This document shows, one piece after another, positions 1 to 8,544 of a DNA stretch of 64,000 nucleotides. The position numbers were made by a program, and so were the translations under genes. Location of the stretch: assembly GCF_036346105.1 (NCBI RefSeq), contig NZ_CP107811.1, positions 3,168,501 to 3,232,500 on the forward strand, given 5' to 3'. This DNA is from Streptomyces sp. NBC_00539 (lineage in GTDB: Bacteria; Actinomycetota; Actinomycetes; Streptomycetales; Streptomycetaceae). Every line of letters begins with the position of its first letter. Within the stretch, counting starts at the first letter, position 1. The notes below the pieces were generated by a model. That model ran no database searches and was not told where the DNA came from. It saw only the letters and a list, made by a program, of their open reading frames with translations.

Positions 1-15
1 TCCCAAGCAGTCACC

Positions 16-87
16 CGACCCGCGGGCTCGCCGGTACGTCCGGCCGGCTCCTCTCACTGCAGGAGAGGATCCCGAGCCCGCGGGTCG
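16..87. terminator. Nested inverted repeat at window edge, possible terminator
   Basis: Outer arms of 15 bp (16-30 and 73-87) are perfectly complementary. A second hairpin sits inside, with TCCTCTC (49-55) pairing with GAGAGGA (63-69). The structure lies downstream of the pdxH stop codon, so it could end pdxH transcription or that of a gene beyond the window edge. There is no T-tract, which is usual for actinobacterial terminators. The function is inferred from structure and position only. Confidence 0.4.
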
Positions 88-182
88 TCTGCATTTCCGG
101 GGCTCCCCGCGCGCCCTGCGCTCTCCGGGCCTCCCGGACTCCCCGGATGTCCGGCCTCCCGGCCGTCCCTCCTGCGGGACCG

Positions 183-845
183 CTACGGGCAGAGCCGCTC
201 GACCCGCCACTGCCCGCCCTCGCGGACGTAGCGCAGCCGGTCGTGCAGCCGGTTCTCGTGGCCCTGCCAGAACTCCACCGCCTCGGGCACCACCCGCAGG
301 CCTCCCCACTCCGGCGGCACCGGCACCTGCTCGCCCTCCGGGTAGCGCTCCGCCAGCTCCGCGTAGCGCCGGTCCAGCTCCGCCCGGGAGCCGATCACCT
401 GGGACTGCGCACTCGCCCAGGCCCCCAGCTGCGAGCCGTGCGGGCGCGAACGGAAGTACGCGGCGGTCTCGTCGCGGCCGATCCGGGCGGCCGTACCCGT
501 CACGATGACCTGGCGGGCGATCGGGTGCCAGGGGAACAGCAGCGACACGTACGGGTTCTCGGCGATCTCGACCCCCTTGCGGGAGGCGTAGTTGGTGAAG
601 AAGACGAAGCCCCGCTCGTCGAACTGCTTGAGCAGCACCGTGCGGGAGCTGGGCCGCCCGTCGGCGGTCGCGGTCGAGACGACCATCGCGTTGGGTTCGA
701 AGAGGTGCGACGCGGCGGTCTGCCGGAACCACAGCGCGAACTGCTGCATCGGGTCCCCGGCGAGGCTCTCCTCGTCGACGATCTCGGAGCGATAGTGCTT
801 GCGCATGGTGGCGGGATCAAGGTCCTGGTGGGTCACGCGGGCCAT
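183..845 (-). CDS. pdxH: Pyridoxamine 5'-phosphate oxidase PdxH
   Basis: This 220-residue protein is the FMN-dependent oxidase that converts pyridoxine- or pyridoxamine-5'-phosphate to pyridoxal 5'-phosphate, the last step of vitamin B6 synthesis and salvage. The length is normal for the family. The FMN/substrate region is clear around residues 60-105 ([20 protein letters not shown], then [11 protein letters not shown]). The C-terminal family signature is also present ([15 protein letters not shown] near 190-205, ending in RLCP). The ATG at 845 has a modest GGCAGG upstream. It is divergent from citrate synthase, the arrangement known from other Streptomyces. A perfect 7-bp-arm inverted repeat (888-906) lies in the shared promoter region. 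Confidence 0.96.
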   Translation of the reverse strand: MARVTHQDLDPATMRKHYRSEIVDEESLAGDPMQQFALWFRQTAASHLFEPNAMVVSTATADGRPSSRTVLLKQFDERGFVFFTNYASRKGVEIAENPYVSLLFPWHPIARQVIVTGTAARIGRDETAAYFRSRPHGSQLGAWASAQSQVIGSRAELDRRYAELAERYPEGEQVPVPPEWGGLRVVPEAVEFWQGHENRLHDRLRYVREGGQWRVERLCP

Positions 846-887
846 CCTGCCGCAGTGCGACCGCCAGGGGTGTGCCGTATGTCACGC

Positions 888-906
888 TTCCGCAGGCCAT
901 GCGGAA
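888..906. promoter_or_regulatory. Inverted repeat in the pdxH/citrate synthase divergent promoter
   Basis: TTCCGCA, a 5-bp spacer and TGCGGAA form a perfect 7-bp-arm palindrome about 43 bp upstream of pdxH and 140 bp upstream of the citrate synthase gene. A -10-like CAAAAT follows at 911-916 on the plus strand. The position suits an operator controlling either gene. The binding protein is not identifiable from the window. Confidence 0.45.
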
Positions 907-1045
907 CGGACAAAATCTTGGGGCCGGTCCGAGGGTCCCCGCACGGATGACCATCGGCCGTGCCGGGCATCAACGGGGATGACCGCGCCGGACCGCGAAT
1001 CACGCCGGGAGCCGCGCGTGTTCGCACTATCTGAGGAGCCGCCTG

Positions 1046-2152
1046 ATGTCCGACTTCGTACCCGGGCTCGAAGGGGTCGTCGCGTTCGAGACGGAGATCG
1101 CCGAGCCCGACAAGGAGGGCGGGTCCCTCCGCTACCGGGGGGTGGACATCGAAGACCTGGTCGGCCACGTCTCCTTCGGGAACGTGTGGGGCCTGCTGGT
1201 CGACGGTGCCTTCAACCCCGGTCTGCCGGCCGCCGAGCCCTTCCCGATCCCGGTGCACTCCGGTGACATCCGGGTCGACGTGCAGTCCGCGCTGGCGATG
1301 CTGGCCCCCGTGTGGGGTCTGAAACCGCTCCTCGACATCGACGAGCGGACGGCGCGGGACGACCTGGCGCGGGCGGCCGTGATGGCGCTGTCCTACGTCG
1401 CCCAGTCGGCCCGCGGCCAGGGACTGCCGATGGTGCCGCAGAAGGAGATCGACAAGGCCGAGTCCGTCGTCGAGCGGTTCATGATCCGCTGGCGGGGCGA
1501 GCCGGACCCCCGGCACGTCAAGGCCGTCGACGCGTACTGGACCTCCGCCGCCGAGCACGGCATGAACGCCTCCACCTTCACCGCTCGGGTGATCGCCTCC
1601 ACCGGCGCCGACGTGGCGGCGGCGCTCTCGGGCGCCGTCGGGGCGATGTCCGGGCCGCTGCACGGCGGGGCGCCGTCCCGGGTCCTCGGCATGATCGAGG
1701 AGATCGAGCGCACCGGCGACGCCGTGGCCTACGTGAAGAAGGCCCTGGACAAGGGCGAGCGGCTGATGGGCTTCGGACACCGGGTCTACCGGGCCGAGGA
1801 CCCGCGTGCCCGCGTGCTGCGGCGCACCGCCAAGGAGTTGGACGCGCCGCGCTACGAGGTCGCCGCCGCGCTGGAGAAGGCGGCGCTGGAGGAACTGCAC
1901 GCGCGCCGTCCCGACCGGGTGCTCGCGACGAACGTGGAGTTCTGGGCGGCGATCATGCTGGACTTCGCGGAGGTCCCGGCGCACATGTTCACCTCGATGT
2001 TCACCTGCGCCCGCACGGCGGGCTGGTCGGCGCACATCCTGGAGCAGAAGCGCACGGGCCGCCTGGTCCGCCCGTCGGCCCGCTACATCGGCCCGAGCCG
2101 GCGGGACCCGCGCGACATCCAGGGGTACGCGGACATCGCCGAGACGGCCTGA
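1046..2152 (+). CDS. Citrate synthase family protein (short, type II-like)
   Basis: This 368-residue enzyme condenses oxaloacetate with acetyl-CoA, or propionyl-CoA in methylcitrate synthases. Family landmarks are visible: SGPLHGGAPSRV around residue 207 with the substrate-binding His, MGFGHRVYR around 240 with the second catalytic His, and the late SARYIGPS arginine region. It is shorter than the roughly 430-residue hexameric citrate synthases and resembles the 370-390-residue citrate/2-methylcitrate synthase group. The ATG at 1046 follows GAGGAGCC at good spacing. No prpB or prpD methylcitrate-cycle genes are nearby, so a methylcitrate role has no local support. A strong hairpin (2172-2203) ends the gene. 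Confidence 0.9.
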   Translation: MSDFVPGLEGVVAFETEIAEPDKEGGSLRYRGVDIEDLVGHVSFGNVWGLLVDGAFNPGLPAAEPFPIPVHSGDIRVDVQSALAMLAPVWGLKPLLDIDERTARDDLARAAVMALSYVAQSARGQGLPMVPQKEIDKAESVVERFMIRWRGEPDPRHVKAVDAYWTSAAEHGMNASTFTARVIASTGADVAAALSGAVGAMSGPLHGGAPSRVLGMIEEIERTGDAVAYVKKALDKGERLMGFGHRVYRAEDPRARVLRRTAKELDAPRYEVAAALEKAALEELHARRPDRVLATNVEFWAAIMLDFAEVPAHMFTSMFTCARTAGWSAHILEQKRTGRLVRPSARYIGPSRRDPRDIQGYADIAETA

Positions 2153-2171
2153 TCCGCCGCCCGCTGCGCCG

Positions 2172-2203
2172 GGGCGCCGCACCCCGGACGGGGGGCGGCG
2201 CCC
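2172..2203. terminator. Bidirectional terminator hairpin
   Basis: Nine-bp perfect arms (2172-2180 and 2195-2203) continue inward as a CCCC/GGGG stem after one mismatch. The hairpin lies between the convergent citrate synthase and TetR genes. No T-tract is present. Confidence 0.6.
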
Positions 2204-2239
2204 GCGGTGTGCGCAGGGTGCCCGGGGTCGTCCGGGTGC

Positions 2240-2851
2240 TCAGGCTCCGAGCGCGGCGTCCAGGATGCGGGCCCATTGGGTGACGACGCGGGCCCGGCGG
2301 GCCGTGTCGTCGGACAGGACGTTGGCCAGGCCCAGGCCGCGGGCCATGTCGAGGAGGCCCTGCACGGTCTCCCGCACGCCCGGCACCGACTCGTCCGCGC
2401 CGAGCAGTTCGACGGCGATGCGGTGGGTCTCGCGGCCCACACGGGCTTCGAGCCCACTGACGTGCGGGCGCAGCTGCTCCTCGTTGGAGGCGGCGACCCA
2501 CAGCTGGAGGGCGGCCCGGAAGAGGGTTCCGGTGTACAGGTCGACCAGGGCCTCGACCACGGCCGCGCGCGGGGCCGGGCCCGCGTGGAACAGCTCGCGC
2601 AGGGCGGTGGAGCGTTCCTCGGCGACGTGCTCCACGGCGGCCGTGAACAGCTTCTCGCGGGTCGGGAAGTGGTGCTGGGCCGCGCCGCGCGAGACCCCGG
2701 CCCGTTCGGCGACGACGGCGACGGTGGAACCGGCCCAGCCGTGTTCGGCCAGGCAGGAGACGGCGGCCTCCAGGAGGTGGCGGCGGGTCACGCGGCTGCG
2801 GGCCTGCTTGGGTCCGGCGGTCGTCGTCCCGGCGCCGGTCACCGTGCCCAT
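2240..2851 (-). CDS. TetR/AcrR family transcriptional regulator (AtuR-like position)
   Basis: This is a 203-residue regulator. An N-terminal TetR helix-turn-helix spans about residues 20-70 (RHLLEAAVSCLAEHG, then AERAGVSRGAAQHHF, then TREKL), followed by a helical ligand-binding region. The start chosen is the ATG at 2851, because the longer open frame upstream lies antisense over and beyond the hydratase gene. It overlaps the enoyl-CoA hydratase stop by 13 bp, so it is probably translated from the same mRNA as the last gene of the catabolic operon. By analogy with AtuR and similar repressors, it probably represses the operon and responds to an acyl-CoA intermediate. The palindrome at 11170-11197 is its likely operator. 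Regulator identity is firm and the ligand is unknown. Confidence 0.9.
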   Translation of the reverse strand: MGTVTGAGTTTAGPKQARSRVTRRHLLEAAVSCLAEHGWAGSTVAVVAERAGVSRGAAQHHFPTREKLFTAAVEHVAEERSTALRELFHAGPAPRAAVVEALVDLYTGTLFRAALQLWVAASNEEQLRPHVSGLEARVGRETHRIAVELLGADESVPGVRETVQGLLDMARGLGLANVLSDDTARRARVVTQWARILDAALGA

Positions 2852-3576
2852 GACGGGTCCCGGCGCTCGAAGCGGGCGGTGATGCCCTCGCGGGCCTCTT
2901 CGGAGGCGAAGTGGCGGGCCGACAGCTCGGTCAGGGCGGCGCCGTCCCCGGCGAGCGCGGCCCGGACCGGCGCGGTCAGCAGCCGTTTCGTCGCGGCGAG
3001 GGCCTGGGGGCCGGCTTTGCGCAGGCCCGCGAGGACGGGGGCGAGCACCTCGTCGACGTCCTCGCCGTGCAGGGTGAGCAGGCCGATCCGGGCTGCCTCC
3101 GCGGCGCCGAAGGCCTCGGCGGTCAGGAAGTACCGGGCCGCCGCGCGGGGGTCCAGGCGGGGCAGCAGCGGTGCGGAGATGACGGCCGGTACGACGCCCA
3201 GGTGGGTCTCGGTGAAGGCGTACGTGGACTGCGGCCCGGCGGCGGCGATGTCGCAGGCGCCGAGCAGCCCGAGGCCGCCGGCCCGTACGTGTCCGGTGAC
3301 GCGGGCCACGACGGGCGTGGGGAGCTCCGCGATCTCCCGCAGCAGGGCCAGGAAGTCGGCCGGGGCGCAGGGGGACTTGAGATCGGCGCCGGAGCAGAAG
3401 GTGGTGCCGGTGTGGGTGAGCACGACGGCCCGGGCCGCCGGATCCGCACCGGCCCCGGCGAGGGCCGCGCGCAGCTCGCCGACGAGGGCTGCGGAGAGTG
3501 CGTTGCGGTTGGCCGGGGAGTCGAGGGTCAGCGTGGTGATGCCGGCCGCCTGGGCGGCGTGCACGAGTGGGGCCAT
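2839..3576 (-). CDS. Enoyl-CoA hydratase/isomerase family protein (AtuE-like)
   Basis: This 245-residue crotonase-fold enzyme probably hydrates an unsaturated acyl-CoA made by the neighbouring dehydrogenase and carboxylase. It shows the crotonase oxyanion-hole segment TFCSGADLK (around 63) and the GLGLLGACDIAAA stretch (around 102) followed by FTETHLGVVP, which carries a Glu at the usual acid/base position. The ATG at 3576 has the ribosome binding site GGAGGAG. A 242-bp repeat-rich gap separates it from the upstream acyl-CoA dehydrogenase, so it may also have its own promoter. In Atu/Liu operons this slot is filled by the isohexenylglutaconyl- or methylglutaconyl-CoA hydratase. That role is inferred from context. 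Confidence 0.88.
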   Translation of the reverse strand: MAPLVHAAQAAGITTLTLDSPANRNALSAALVGELRAALAGAGADPAARAVVLTHTGTTFCSGADLKSPCAPADFLALLREIAELPTPVVARVTGHVRAGGLGLLGACDIAAAGPQSTYAFTETHLGVVPAVISAPLLPRLDPRAAARYFLTAEAFGAAEAARIGLLTLHGEDVDEVLAPVLAGLRKAGPQALAATKRLLTAPVRAALAGDGAALTELSARHFASEEAREGITARFERRDPSWAR

Positions 3577-3740
3577 GTCTCCTCCGGAGCTCTGCGCAGG
3601 TCGGGGAACCTCCCCGGTGGGGAGGGTATGCGCCCCGGGTCCGCCCGGCCGAAGCCCCCCTGCGGGGCGGCACCCCCGGCGGGTGGTCGGGCGCGGCCTC
3701 GGCGGGCGGGTCGGCCTGCCCGGCCGAGGCCCCGCCCGGG

Positions 3741-3804
3741 CCCCGTCCGGGGCGAGGCCCGGTCCGGCCCTGTCCGGGGCGAGGCCCTGTCCGGGGTCAG
3801 GCCC
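3741..3804. repeat. Three degenerate 20-bp direct repeats in intra-operon gap
   Basis: Copies at 3741-3760, 3768-3787 and 3785-3804 share the core GTCCGGGGCGAGGCCC with small changes. They fill much of the gap between the acyl-CoA dehydrogenase and hydratase genes (3577-3818), which also holds a GC-rich hairpin near 3625-3645. No gene is seen in the gap. Confidence 0.55.
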
Positions 3805-3818
3805 GGTCCGGACGGGCG

Positions 3819-4982
3819 CTAGTAGGACTTGGGGAGGCCCAGGGTCTGGTGGGAGACGAAGTTGAGGATCATCTCCCGGCTGACCGGGGCGATGCGGGCC
3901 ACGCGGGACGCGGTGATGAGGGAGGCCAGGCCGTACTCGCGGGTGAGGCCGTTGCCGCCGAGGGTGTGGACCGACTGGTCCACCGCCCGGACGCAGGCCT
4001 CGGCGGCGGCGTACTTGGCCATGTTGGCGGCCTCGCCCGCGCCCATGTCGTCGCCCGCGTCGTACAGCAGCGCGGCCTTGCGCATCATCAGGCGGGCCAG
4101 TTCCAGTTCGATGTGGGACTGGGCCAGCGGGTGGGCGATGGCCTGGTGGGCGCCGACGGGCTCCTTCCACACCTGGCGGGTCTTCGCGTAGTCCACGGCC
4201 TTGGCCAGCGCGTACCGGCCCATGCCGAGGGCGAAGGCGGCGGTCATGATCCGCTCGGGGTTGAGCCCGGCGAACAGCTGGAGCAGCCCGGCGTCCTCCT
4301 CGCCGACCAGCGCGTCGGCGGGCAGCCGGACCTCGTCCAGAACCAGCTCGAACTGCTTCTCCGCTGCCTGGAGTTCCATGTCGATGACCGAGCGGGAGAA
4401 CCCGGGCGCATCACGCGGCACGATGAACAGGCAGGGCTTGAGCCGCCCCGACGCGGCGTCCTCGGTGCGGCCGACGATCAAGGTGGCGTCCGCGATGTCC
4501 ACGCCCGAGATGAACACCTTCCGCCCGCTCAGCACCCATGAGTCACCGTCCCGCCGGGCGGTGGTGGTGATGCGGTGCGAGTTGGACCCGGCGTCGGGTT
4601 CGGTGATGCCGAAGGCCATCGTGCGACTGCCGTCGGCCAGGCCGGGCAGCCACGCCCGCTTCTGCGCCTCGGTGCCGAAGCGGGAGATCACGGTGCCGCA
4701 GATGGCGGGCGAGACGACCATCATCAGCAGCGGACATCCGGCGGCGCCCAGCTCTTCGAGGACGATCGAGAGTTCGGTGATGCCACCGCCCCCGCCGCCG
4801 TACTCCTCGGGCAGGTTGACGCCGAGGTAGCCGAGCTTCGCGGCATCGGCCCACAGCTCCTCGGGGTGACGGCCTTCGCGGGCCGTGCGGGCGAGGTACT
4901 CGCGGCCGTAGCGCTGCCCGAGGGCGGCGACGGCCGCGCGCAGTACCTGGTGCTCTTCGGATTCCACAACGGAGTTGCTCAT
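3819..4982 (-). CDS. Acyl-CoA dehydrogenase family protein (AtuD/LiuA-like)
   Basis: This 387-residue FAD flavoenzyme oxidises an acyl-CoA to its 2,3-enoyl-CoA and passes electrons to electron-transfer flavoprotein. The family layout is complete. It has the N-terminal helical domain with GYLGVNLPEEYGGGGG (about 50-66), the middle-domain motif FGITEPDAGSNSHRI (about 138-152), and a C-terminal domain with GGNGLTREYGL near 342-352. Its ATG overlaps the stop of the upstream carboxylase alpha gene by 4 bp (ATGA), so the two are translationally coupled. The substrate cannot be read directly. The carboxylase neighbours suggest a branched or terpenoid acyl-CoA such as citronellyl-, isovaleryl- or a related CoA. 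Confidence 0.93.
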   Translation of the reverse strand: MSNSVVESEEHQVLRAAVAALGQRYGREYLARTAREGRHPEELWADAAKLGYLGVNLPEEYGGGGGGITELSIVLEELGAAGCPLLMMVVSPAICGTVISRFGTEAQKRAWLPGLADGSRTMAFGITEPDAGSNSHRITTTARRDGDSWVLSGRKVFISGVDIADATLIVGRTEDAASGRLKPCLFIVPRDAPGFSRSVIDMELQAAEKQFELVLDEVRLPADALVGEEDAGLLQLFAGLNPERIMTAAFALGMGRYALAKAVDYAKTRQVWKEPVGAHQAIAHPLAQSHIELELARLMMRKAALLYDAGDDMGAGEAANMAKYAAAEACVRAVDQSVHTLGGNGLTREYGLASLITASRVARIAPVSREMILNFVSHQTLGLPKSY

Positions 4983-6937
4983 GCGGGCGTTTCCTCCTGG
5001 ACTACGGCGAGCAGGGCGCCGAATTCGACCTGGTGGCCGGTTGCGGCGTGGAGCGCGGTGAGCGTGCCGGAGGCGGGCGCGACGATGCGGTGTTCCATCT
5101 TCATCGCCTCCAGCCAGAGCAGGGGCTGTCCGGCGGTGACGGCGCAGCCGGGGGCGAGGCCCTCGGCGACGCGCACGACGGTGCCGGGCATCGGAGCGAG
5201 CAGGGAGCCGGGTTCGGTGCGGTCCTCGGGGTCCGCGAACCGGGGCAGCCGGGTCAGGGTGTGGGCACCCGGCGCGCAGTCCACGTAGACCTCCGCCGGG
5301 CCGACACCCCCCTTGTTCGATTTGTGTTTCACGTGGAACACCCGCCGGACGCCGTCCACTTCGAGGGTGACCAGTCCCGGCTCAGCGGCCAGGACCCGGA
5401 CACCGGGGTGGTCGACGGGCTGCGGGGGCCCGCTGCGCGCCGGGTGGTAGGCAACCTCGTATTCGGCGCCGGCCACGGCGTAGCGCCGTACCTGCGGCTG
5501 CGAGCGCAGGTTGCGCCAGCCGCCCAGCCGGGTCGCGAGCCCGGCCTCCGGTCCCGGCGCGGCGTCGGAGAGGGCCGCGGCGAGCGCGGCCAGGGACGCG
5601 GCCCGCTCCGCGTCCGGGGCGGGTTCGGTGAGCGCGGCGAGGTGGCGCTCGTAGAACCCGGTGTCGAGCTGCCCGGCGGTGAACTCCGGGTGCCGCAGGG
5701 ACCGTACGAGGAGGTCCCGGTTGGTCGTCACGCCGTGGATCCGCGCTCCGGCGAGGGCATGGGCGAGACGGCGGACGGCCTCGGCCCGGGTCGGGGCGTG
5801 GGCGACGACCTTGGCCAGCATCGGGTCGTAGTGCACGCCGACGCCGTCCCCGTCCGCGAAGCCGGTGTCCACGCGCACCGCGCCGGGCACGGCGAGGGTG
5901 TGGAGCACCCCGGTCTGCGGGCGCCAGTCCCGGGCGGGATCCTCCGCGTACAGGCGGGCCACGACCGCGTGCCCGGCGGGCTCGGGGGGCGCCGGCGGCA
6001 GCGCCGCACCCTCGGCGATCCGCAGCTGGAGGGCGACGAGGTCGAGGCCGAAGACGGCTTCGGTGACGGGGTGTTCCACCTGGAGGCGGGTGTTCATCTC
6101 CAGGAAGTACGGGCGGCCGTCGGCGGTCACGAGGAACTCGACGGTACCGGCGCCCTCGTAGGAGACGGCCCGGGCGGCGGCCACGGCGGCCTGGTGGAGG
6201 CGCTCGCGCAACGGTCCCGGCAGGCCGGGTGCGGGGGCCTCCTCGATCACCTTCTGGTGGCGCCGCTGGAGCGAGCAGTCGCGGGTGCCGAGCGCCCAGA
6301 CGGTGCCGTGGGCGTCGGCCAGTACCTGCACCTCCACGTGGCGGCCCCGTTCGACGTACGGCTCGGCGAACACCTCGTCGTCGCCGAAGGCGGAGCGGGC
6401 CTCCGCCCGGGCGGCCTCCAGCTCCTCCTTGAGGCGGTCGAGGTCCCGTACGACGCGCATCCCGCGGCCGCCGCCGCCCGCCGCGGCCTTGAGCAGCAGG
6501 GGCAGGTCGGCGGCGGTGACCCCGGCCGGGTCGACGGGGTCCAGGAGCGGCACGCCGGCCGCGCGCACGAGCTCCTTGGCCCGGGTCTTGGAGGCCATGG
6601 CCTCGATGGCCTCGGGCGGCGGGCCGATCCAGGTCAGCCCGGCCTCGCGCACGGCACGCGCGAAGCCGGCGTTCTCGGAGAGGAACCCGTAGCCGGGGTG
6701 CACGGCGTCGGCTCCCGCCGCGAGGGCGGCCCCCACGAGCAGGTCGGCGCGCAGGTAGGTGTCGGCGGGCGCGGTGCCGGGCAGCCGTACGGCCGCGTCG
6801 GCGCGGCGCACGTGCAGGGCGTCGGCGTCGGCATCGGAGTGCACGGCGACGGTGGCCAGGCCCAGGTCACGGGCGGTCCGGAAGATCCGTACGGCGATCT
6901 CGCCGCGGTTGGCGACGAGCAGCGAGGTGATGGTCAT
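4979..6937 (-). CDS. Acyl-CoA carboxylase alpha subunit (biotin carboxylase + BCCP)
   Basis: This 652-residue subunit carboxylates biotin with ATP and bicarbonate and carries the biotin to its partner beta subunit. Domains in order are a biotin carboxylase N-terminus (LLVANRGEIAVR near residue 6), ATP-grasp (GGGGRGMRVV near 160, HVEVQVLAD and CSLQRRHQKVIEEAPAP after it), and a C-terminal biotinyl domain with the acceptor lysine in EAMKMEH about 35 residues from the end. The length fits methylcrotonyl- or geranyl-CoA carboxylase alpha chains. The start is the ATG at 6937. A GTG at 6949 overlapping the beta-subunit stop (GTGA) is an alternative. The segment VFHVKH around residues 533-538 is encoded by a parS-like site and is not typical of the family. 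Confidence 0.93.
   Translation of the reverse strand: MTITSLLVANRGEIAVRIFRTARDLGLATVAVHSDADADALHVRRADAAVRLPGTAPADTYLRADLLVGAALAAGADAVHPGYGFLSENAGFARAVREAGLTWIGPPPEAIEAMASKTRAKELVRAAGVPLLDPVDPAGVTAADLPLLLKAAAGGGGRGMRVVRDLDRLKEELEAARAEARSAFGDDEVFAEPYVERGRHVEVQVLADAHGTVWALGTRDCSLQRRHQKVIEEAPAPGLPGPLRERLHQAAVAAARAVSYEGAGTVEFLVTADGRPYFLEMNTRLQVEHPVTEAVFGLDLVALQLRIAEGAALPPAPPEPAGHAVVARLYAEDPARDWRPQTGVLHTLAVPGAVRVDTGFADGDGVGVHYDPMLAKVVAHAPTRAEAVRRLAHALAGARIHGVTTNRDLLVRSLRHPEFTAGQLDTGFYERHLAALTEPAPDAERAASLAALAAALSDAAPGPEAGLATRLGGWRNLRSQPQVRRYAVAGAEYEVAYHPARSGPPQPVDHPGVRVLAAEPGLVTLEVDGVRRVFHVKHKSNKGGVGPAEVYVDCAPGAHTLTRLPRFADPEDRTEPGSLLAPMPGTVVRVAEGLAPGCAVTAGQPLLWLEAMKMEHRIVAPASGTLTALHAATGHQVEFGALLAVVQEETPA
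5325..5340. other. Intragenic parS-like centromere site
   Basis: The 16-bp sequence TGTTTCACGTGGAACA matches the bacterial parS consensus TGTTTCACGTGAAACA at 15 of 16 positions and is nearly palindromic. Streptomyces carry many parS sites near oriC, where ParB loads, spreads and organises chromosome segregation into spores. This copy lies inside the carboxylase alpha gene, forcing the peptide FHVKH. The match is seen directly, and ParB binding is inferred from the consensus. Confidence 0.82.
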
Positions 6938-6945
6938 CTGCGGGC

Positions 6946-8544
6946 TCACATCCGGAAGACGCCGAAGCCGCCACGGGCGCCCTCGACGGGGGCGTTGTGG
7001 ACGGCCGACAGGCACAGGCCGAGGACGGTACGGGTGTCGCGCGGGTCGATGACCCCGTCGTCGTACAGCCGCCCGGACAGGAACATCGGCAGGGACTCCG
7101 ACTCGATCTGCGCCTCCACGTAGGCGCGCATCCCGGCGTCGGCCTCCTCGTCGTAGGGCCGGCCCTTCGCGGCGGCGGACTGCCGGGCGACGATCGACAG
7201 CACACCGGCCAGCTGCGCGGGCCCCATGACGGCGGACTTGGCGCTGGGCCAGGCGAAGAGGAACCGCGGCTCGTAGGCCCGGCCGCACATGCCGTAGTGG
7301 CCGGCGCCGTAGCTGGCTCCGATGAGGACGGACAGGTGCGGGACGCGGGAGTTGGAGACGGCGTTGATCATCATCGAGCCGTGCTTGACGATGCCGCCCT
7401 GTTCGTACTCCTTGCCGACCATGTAGCCGGTGGTGTTGTGGAGGAACAGCAGCGGGATGTCACGCTGGTTGGCGAGCTGGATGAACTGGGCGGCCTTCTG
7501 CGACTCGGCGCTGAACAGCACGCCTTGGGCGTTGGCGAGGATGCCGACGGGATGGCCGTGCAGGCCGGCCCAGCCGGTGACCAGGCTGGTGCCGTAGAGG
7601 GGCTTGAACTCGTCGAAGTCGGAGGCGTCGACGATCCTGGCGATGACCTCGCGCGGGTCGAAGGGCGTCCTCAGGTCCTCGGGGACGATGCCGAGGAGTT
7701 CCTCGGGGTCGTACAGCGGCTCGGGTGCGGCCGGCGGATCCTGGTACGGCTTGCGGTGGTTGAGCCGGGCGACGATCCGGCGGGCCTGGCGGATGGCGTC
7801 GTACTCGTCGAGGGCGTAGTGGTCGGCGAGACCGGAGGTCCGCGCGTGCATGTCGGCCCCGCCGAGGGACTCGTCGTCGCTCTCCTCGCCGGTCGCCATC
7901 TTGACCAGGGGCGGACCGCCGAGGAACACCTTCGAACGGTCCTTGATCATGACGGTGTGGTCGGACATCCCGGGGATGTACGCGCCTCCGGCGGTGGAGT
8001 TGCCGAAGACGACGGCGACCGTGGGGATGCCGTCGGCCGACAGCCGGGTGATGTCCCGGAAGACGGCGCCGCCCGGGATGAAGATCTCCTTCTGCGAGGG
8101 CAGGTCCGCGCCGCCGGACTCCACGAGGCTGACGCAGGGCAGCCGGTTCTGCCGGGCGATCTCGTGGGCCCGCAGGGCCTTCTTGAGGGTCCAGGGGTTG
8201 CTGGCGCCGCCGCGGACGGTGGGGTCGTTGGCGGTGATCAGGCACTCGACGCCCTCGACGGTGCCGATGCCGGTGATCATCGAGGCTCCCACCGGGTAGT
8301 CGCTGCCCCACGCGGCGAGCGGGGACAGTTCGAGGAACGGCGTGTCGGGGTCCAGCAGCAGCTCGACGCGTTGGCGGGCCAGGAGCTTGCCGCGGCCGAG
8401 GTGGCGGGCGGTGTACTTCTCGCCGCCCCCGCGCAAGGCGCCCTCGTGCTGCGCGTCCAGTTCGGCGAGGCGCTCCAGGGCGGCGGCGCGGGCCGCGGTG
8501 TGCTCGGGCGCGTTCGGGTCGACGGTCGTGGTCAGGCGGGTCAT
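6946..8544 (-). CDS. Acyl-CoA carboxylase beta subunit (carboxyltransferase; AtuC/LiuB-like)
   Basis: This 532-residue carboxyltransferase moves CO2 from carboxybiotin to an acyl-CoA. It has both crotonase-fold halves. The N-half contains VVFGNSTAGGAYIPGMSD and KVFLGGPPLVKMATGEE, and the C-half contains LFLHNTTGYMVGKEYEQGG and GASYGAGHYGMCGRA. The length and these motifs fit the methylcrotonyl/geranyl-CoA carboxylase branch better than propionyl-CoA carboxylase. It overlaps the AtuA-family gene upstream by ATGA and lies 8 bp before the alpha subunit. Substrate choice between leucine-derived and terpene-derived acyl-CoA is not settled by sequence reading alone. Confidence 0.93.
   Translation of the reverse strand: MTRLTTTVDPNAPEHTAARAAALERLAELDAQHEGALRGGGEKYTARHLGRGKLLARQRVELLLDPDTPFLELSPLAAWGSDYPVGASMITGIGTVEGVECLITANDPTVRGGASNPWTLKKALRAHEIARQNRLPCVSLVESGGADLPSQKEIFIPGGAVFRDITRLSADGIPTVAVVFGNSTAGGAYIPGMSDHTVMIKDRSKVFLGGPPLVKMATGEESDDESLGGADMHARTSGLADHYALDEYDAIRQARRIVARLNHRKPYQDPPAAPEPLYDPEELLGIVPEDLRTPFDPREVIARIVDASDFDEFKPLYGTSLVTGWAGLHGHPVGILANAQGVLFSAESQKAAQFIQLANQRDIPLLFLHNTTGYMVGKEYEQGGIVKHGSMMINAVSNSRVPHLSVLIGASYGAGHYGMCGRAYEPRFLFAWPSAKSAVMGPAQLAGVLSIVARQSAAAKGRPYDEEADAGMRAYVEAQIESESLPMFLSGRLYDDGVIDPRDTRTVLGLCLSAVHNAPVEGARGGFGVFRM

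Noticed and set aside
5033-7123. Long plus-strand open frame (696 codons) opposite the carboxylase alpha gene
   Set aside because: It is a high-GC shadow with Gly/Arg-rich composition and no motifs; the minus strand encodes a clear biotin carboxylase.
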